From: Azovibrio restrictus DSM 23866
GTDB taxonomy: Bacteria; Pseudomonadota; Gammaproteobacteria; Burkholderiales; Rhodocyclaceae
Length of the DNA stretch: 64,000 nt
Reading direction: 5' to 3'
Assembly: GCF_000429665.1 (NCBI RefSeq)
Contig: NZ_AUCH01000005.1
Span: 62,001-126,000 of the forward strand
In this document: in pieces, positions 60,993 to 64,000 of the stretch
Layout of the letters: each line of letters starts with the position of its first letter
How positions within the stretch are numbered: position 1 is the first letter of the stretch
The notes under the pieces: model-generated
Told to the model about the DNA's origin: nothing
What the model saw: only the letters and a program-made list of their open reading frames with translations
Database searches by the model: none
Position numbers and translations under genes: made by a program

Positions 60993-61384
60993 ATTAATGG
61001 ATGGTAATGTGAATGCCTTTGCGCTCGAAATCAAGGTTCCACTCGATTTGCGACATACTGATTGCCACCGGGCTGGCGAGGTCTACCCGCCTTAATCGGC
61101 TCAATCCGCCCGCTGCCTTCAGCGATGGTTGCAAGAAGTGGCAGAACCTATTCCGCCGGCAGCGCCGTCGAGCGGAGCAAAGCCGAACACTTACCGTTTT
61201 TGCCTCTCTGCTGGCCCTTGCACTGCCAGGGAGGATGGATTTGCACTGCTGGGGCCCCTGGCTTGGGAGGGCGGTCGCTTTTCTTCATCCGCCATTCCAC
61301 CTGGGAATTCCTCTTGCATTCCATTTTGCGGATGACATGCGTGATAATCGCGCCTTCACCTAACGCCGCGAGTTCCAGACGCTC
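60993..61384. other. 392 bases without a convincing gene, with tssA promoter
   Basis: GC content rises back to the chromosomal level near 61080. Short overlapping ORFs on both strands have no codon bias or motifs and were left out. GATAAT at 61343-61348, followed by CGCGCC, is a probable -10 for tssA, with transcription start near 61355. No terminator for the AT-rich block is evident. Confidence 0.5.
61343..61348 (+). promoter_or_regulatory. -10 element of tssA
   Basis: GATAAT followed by CGCGCC, 37 bases before the tssA ATG. TTCCAT lies 18 bases upstream as a poor -35. The same box-plus-discriminator occurs at leuS and tsaD. Confidence 0.4.
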
Positions 61385-62470
61385 ATGAACACCAACCTTG
61401 CCAGCCAGTTTCTCGAGCCCATTCCCGGGGAAGACATTTGTGGAGTGGATATGTCCTTTTCGGTGCTTTTCGACGAGATTCGCGAGGCCCGGCGGCAGGA
61501 TGATCCGGCTCTCTCCCAGGGGGACTGGGAGACGGAGCTGAAGACGGCCCAGTGGCCCCGGGTCAAGGAGCTGGCGGAGGACATCCTCCTGCATCAGAGC
61601 AAGGACATGCAGGTGGTGGCCTGGTACACCGAGGCCCTGACCCGGCTCAAGGGCTTTCAGGGGCTGGCTCAGGGGGTGGCGATCATGGACGGGTTGTGCT
61701 CCGATTTCTGGGAGTTCTGTTATCCCAGTTACGACCCGGATGATCTGGAGGAGCGGGCCAGCAAGATTGAGTGGCTGAACCGGCAGATGCCTCTGGTGGT
61801 GCGGGAAATCCCTCTGACCGACCGGACTTCCGGCGGCTATTCATGGCTGAAGTGGGAGGAATCCCGGGCCATCGACAATCTCGGCCTCAAGGACCCGGAA
61901 GCCCGGGAGCGGGCCGTGGCCGAGGGGCGCATTACCGGGGAGATTTTTGACAAGGCGGTGATGGCCTCGGGCCGGGGCTATTACGAAAAGCTGCAGCTGC
62001 AGCTCCAGGAGGCGGTGACGGCCCTGGTGGCCCTGGAGGCCACCGTCGAGCAGCGCTTCGGCAACAACGCTCCCAGTCTCCGGGACCTGCGCAACGCGGT
62101 GCTGGGTTGCGAGGAGCTGGTGGGCAAGTTGCTGGGCCGCCTGGGCGGGCGGACGGAAACCCGGGCCGCGGCTCCCGCTGCCGGCCAGGGCCAGGGGACG
62201 GGCGACAGCCTGCCTGCCGCCATGTCCGGGGGGGCGGCCTTCAGCAGCAACGGGGGGCTGATCGTGAACCGCAACGATGCCATCGCCGCCCTGCGGGCCG
62301 TGGCCAACTACTTCCGCCTCAACGAACCCCATAGTCCGGTGGCCTTCCTGGCGGATCGGGCCGCGAACTGGGCGGAGATGCCCCTGGACAAGTGGCTGGC
62401 CGCCGTGGTCAAGGACGATGCCACCCTGGGCCAGCTACGGGAGCTGCTGGATATCCGCAACCCCGGTTGA
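61385..62470 (+). CDS. tssA: T6SS cap/baseplate protein TssA
   Basis: 361 residues. The ImpA-type N-terminal domain is clear (LEPIPGEDICGVDMSFSVLF, then VVAWYTEALTRLKGFQGLAQ and DFWEFCYPSYDPDD), and the C-terminus has the short branch typical of one TssA class (NRNDAIAALRAVANYFRLNE, SPVAFLADRAANWAEMPLDK). TssA primes tail assembly and stays at the baseplate or the distal cap depending on class. It is transcribed alone, about 14 kb from the other structural genes. Convergent with an M48 peptidase gene. Confidence 0.94.
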   Translation: MNTNLASQFLEPIPGEDICGVDMSFSVLFDEIREARRQDDPALSQGDWETELKTAQWPRVKELAEDILLHQSKDMQVVAWYTEALTRLKGFQGLAQGVAIMDGLCSDFWEFCYPSYDPDDLEERASKIEWLNRQMPLVVREIPLTDRTSGGYSWLKWEESRAIDNLGLKDPEARERAVAEGRITGEIFDKAVMASGRGYYEKLQLQLQEAVTALVALEATVEQRFGNNAPSLRDLRNAVLGCEELVGKLLGRLGGRTETRAAAPAAGQGQGTGDSLPAAMSGGAAFSSNGGLIVNRNDAIAALRAVANYFRLNEPHSPVAFLADRAANWAEMPLDKWLAAVVKDDATLGQLRELLDIRNPG

Positions 62471-62475
62471 GGGGG

Positions 62476-62500
62476 GCCTCCAGGCCGGAGGCCTGGAGGC
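62476..62500. terminator. Hairpin between convergent tssA and M48 peptidase genes
   Basis: Ten-base perfect stem GCCTCCAGGC (62476-62485) with GCCTGGAGGC (62491-62500) and loop CGGAG. No T run on either side, so it is either a weak bidirectional terminator or an mRNA end-protecting stem. Confidence 0.5.
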
Positions 62501-62509
62501 GGGACAGGC

Positions 62510-63373
62510 TCAGCGCCGTTTCGGGGAGAGGTTGGCCGTCAGGCGGCTGAAGGCGGCGGTGTTCTTGATGCCCTTGGACTCCAGGGCATCGAACTTGTCG
62601 CCCATGGCGCTGGCCAGCTTGTCGAGCCGGTCATCGGCGGCCGGGTGGGTGGAGAAGAGCAGGTCAAAGCCGCTCTGGCCGCTGCTGGCGGCATACATCT
62701 GCAGCACCCGGGGCAGGCCGAAGGGGTCGTAGCCGGCCCGGGCCGCGATCACCACACCCATGCGGTCGGCCTGGTACTCGTCGCTCTTGTCCAGGCCGGC
62801 GCTATATACACCCCGGGCGGTATTGATGATGTACTTGGCCGCATCGGCGCCCCGGTTGGCGGCGGCGGCATTGGCGGCTTCACTCCAGGCCCGGCCCTGG
62901 TCCTGCTTGAGCATGGTTTCCACGTAGTGCCCCATGATCACGTGGCTGATCTCGTGGGCCATGACGCCGGCCAGCTCCGCCTCATTGTCCAGGCGCTCGA
63001 GCAGGCCCCGGGTGACGAAAACGTAGCCGGCGGGAGCGGCAAAGGCGTTCACGTTGTCCGTATCGATGACCCCGAAGCGCCACTTGATGTCGCTGCGGCC
63101 GGTCTGCTGGGCCAGCCACTGACCCACCTGGTTCACGTGCCGCTGCAGGCCGGGGTTCTTCACCAGGGGGGCGGCGCCCAGCAGCAGGGCGGCGGATTCG
63201 TCGCCCATCTGCTGTTCTTCCTGGGGGGAGACCGTCTTGCTATGGGCCCGGAGGATGTTGCCGCCGTGTTCGATGACGGCGCCGATGTCCATGGTCTTGC
63301 AGCCGGACAGGCCGAGGGCGGCGAACAGGGCCAGGGCGCTGGCCAGGGGGCGGAGGTTCTGGGTGATGTTCAT
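62510..63373 (-). CDS. M48-family lipoprotein metallopeptidase
   Basis: 287 residues from the ATG at 63373 (MNITQNLRPLASALALFAAL). Signal peptide with lipobox LGLSGC, so probably attached to a membrane facing the periplasm. The zinc motif is HEISHVIMGH, with the third ligand region at SDEYQADRMG and a late THPAADDR, as in BepA/LoiP-type M48 peptidases that act in outer-membrane quality control. It follows the SH3 protein gene by ten bases and belongs to the cyclase-SH3-M48 operon. Confidence 0.9.
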   Translation of the reverse strand: MNITQNLRPLASALALFAALGLSGCKTMDIGAVIEHGGNILRAHSKTVSPQEEQQMGDESAALLLGAAPLVKNPGLQRHVNQVGQWLAQQTGRSDIKWRFGVIDTDNVNAFAAPAGYVFVTRGLLERLDNEAELAGVMAHEISHVIMGHYVETMLKQDQGRAWSEAANAAAANRGADAAKYIINTARGVYSAGLDKSDEYQADRMGVVIAARAGYDPFGLPRVLQMYAASSGQSGFDLLFSTHPAADDRLDKLASAMGDKFDALESKGIKNTAAFSRLTANLSPKRR

Positions 63374-63383
63374 GGCAGGCTCC

Positions 63384-63890
63384 TCAATTCCGTTTTCCGT
63401 CACCGGCGTCCAGGTAGCTCATTTCCCGGGACTTCAGGTTGTTGGCGCTGGCGAAGCGCTCGGCTTCCTTGTCGCTGGCCTTGTATTGGTCCAGCCGCTT
63501 GACTTCCTGGGGATTCGGTTTGGCCCGTTCCAGGTCGTCCTTGTTGATGCCCTTGGTGCCGGTGGTGGCCGTGCTGCCGGTGCTGCCGGTGCGCAGCACG
63601 TTGCCCAGGGCACCGATATTGGTGCCGGAGTCCCCCTGCTTGTCGGGGCGCACGTTCAGGAGCCTGACCCAGCCGGTCTGGCCGCTGCTGCTCTTGATCT
63701 GGGTCCAGCCGCCCTCATTGGTGAGGATCTGCACCTTGCTCTGCTCGGGCAGGCTGGTGACGGTGGAGGCGTCGGTGAAGGGTTTGGCCTTCAGGTCGGA
63801 TGCCCGGATCAGGGTGGCGTTTTCCGCCCAGGCGGCAGAGCCGAGGCCGGCGGCCAGCAGCAATAAGGTAAGGCTTGCGGGTTTCATCAT
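63384..63890 (-). CDS. Secreted SH3-domain protein
   Basis: 168 residues with a signal peptide (LTLLLLAAGLGSAAWA). The mature N-terminus is a bacterial SH3-like domain (ATLIRASDLKAKPFTDASTV, QSKVQILTNEGGWTQIKS, GWVRLLNVRPD), followed by a glycine/threonine linker and a charged tail. SH3 domains of this type often bind cell-wall peptides. The first ATG (63890) overlaps the stop of the upstream cyclase gene; the second ATG directly behind it has better spacing to GAGGAG and may be the true start. Confidence 0.85.
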   Translation of the reverse strand: MMKPASLTLLLLAAGLGSAAWAENATLIRASDLKAKPFTDASTVTSLPEQSKVQILTNEGGWTQIKSSSGQTGWVRLLNVRPDKQGDSGTNIGALGNVLRTGSTGSTATTGTKGINKDDLERAKPNPQEVKRLDQYKASDKEAERFASANNLKSREMSYLDAGDGKRN

Positions 63891-64000
63891 GTGCTCCTCG
63901 GTTCAAATAAACGGACTGGGCGTTCCCGCCCCTTGACCTTGGCTTCGCCGCGGTCAATGAAATGGAACTGGCCCGGGGCCAGGGCGTTGCAGGCGTCCCG
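63887..64000 (-). CDS. Adenylate/guanylate-cyclase-like protein, C-terminal end (cut by window edge)
   Basis: Only the last 37 codons are in the window. They read FIDRGEAKVKGRERPVRLFE and end in PRST. The pattern GxxxVKGRxxPVxLFE is the common C-terminus of class III nucleotide cyclases, where it follows the catalytic domain. Its stop codon overlaps the start of the SH3 gene (ATGA), so it leads the operon. Domain make-up and activity cannot be seen from here. Confidence 0.65.
   Translation of the reverse strand, partial: RDACNALAPGQFHFIDRGEAKVKGRERPVRLFEPRST

Noticed and set aside
61013..61363. 116-residue ORF before tssA
   Set aside because: No ribosome site, no codon bias, several overlapping frames equally open.

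Overview
The window is GC-rich, tightly packed chromosome from a betaproteobacterium, most likely a member of the Rhodocyclales (Azospira/Dechloromonas/Azoarcus type). This rests on the familiar runs glyQ-glyS-gmhB-plsC, rpsU-yqeY-dnaG-rpoD divergent from tsaD, and leuS-lptE-holA, on the style of the proteins, and on the base composition. The genus is an inference.

The first 28 kb are mostly housekeeping. The window opens inside a chemoreceptor gene, then glycyl-tRNA synthetase (glyQS), a heptose phosphatase, an acyltransferase, a small metallopeptidase and glyoxalase I. Next is a compact signalling operon: a CheY-like receiver, a CheC-type phosphatase and a PAS-GGDEF-EAL protein. The macromolecular-synthesis operon rpsU-yqeY-dnaG-rpoD follows on the minus strand, with a tRNA of CAU anticodon just behind rpoD whose acceptor pairs fit the lysidine-modified tRNA-Ile2. 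Then come tsaD, plsY, folB, ybaK, xerD, ogt, proA, holA, lptE, leuS, an orphan small gene and a UvrD-type helicase.

From about 28.3 to 62.5 kb the window holds a complete type VI secretion system (T6SS), with all thirteen core components visible. Two divergent operons share a 316-bp control region at 39872-40187. The minus-strand operon reads M15 peptidase-tssM-tagF-tssB-tssC-hcp-OmpA-like lipoprotein-clpV. The plus-strand operon reads tssJ-tssK-tssL-tssE-tssF-tssG. tssA lies alone at the far end (61.4 kb), separated from the rest by about 14 kb of effector cargo. Unusual parts include a TssJ with a 200-residue glycine/tyrosine/glutamine repeat tail, an M15-family wall hydrolase like Acinetobacter TagX, and a separate OmpA-like lipoprotein that may supply the wall anchor that TssL lacks.

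The cargo region has two halves. Left of vgrG and divergent from it is a small operon with a candidate pore-forming effector (48717-49757), a multi-pass membrane protein and two tandemly duplicated membrane-anchored proteins that look like immunity factors. To the right, vgrG is followed by an EagR chaperone, a 1534-residue PAAR-Rhs effector whose 124-residue toxin tip carries an HxxD motif, and a SUKH-like immunity gene. Beyond that lie a displaced 351-bp copy of the rhs core and four AT-rich orphan genes, which look like leftovers of earlier toxin-immunity cassettes. The window closes with a secreted M48 peptidase, an SH3 protein and the end of an adenylate-cyclase-like gene.
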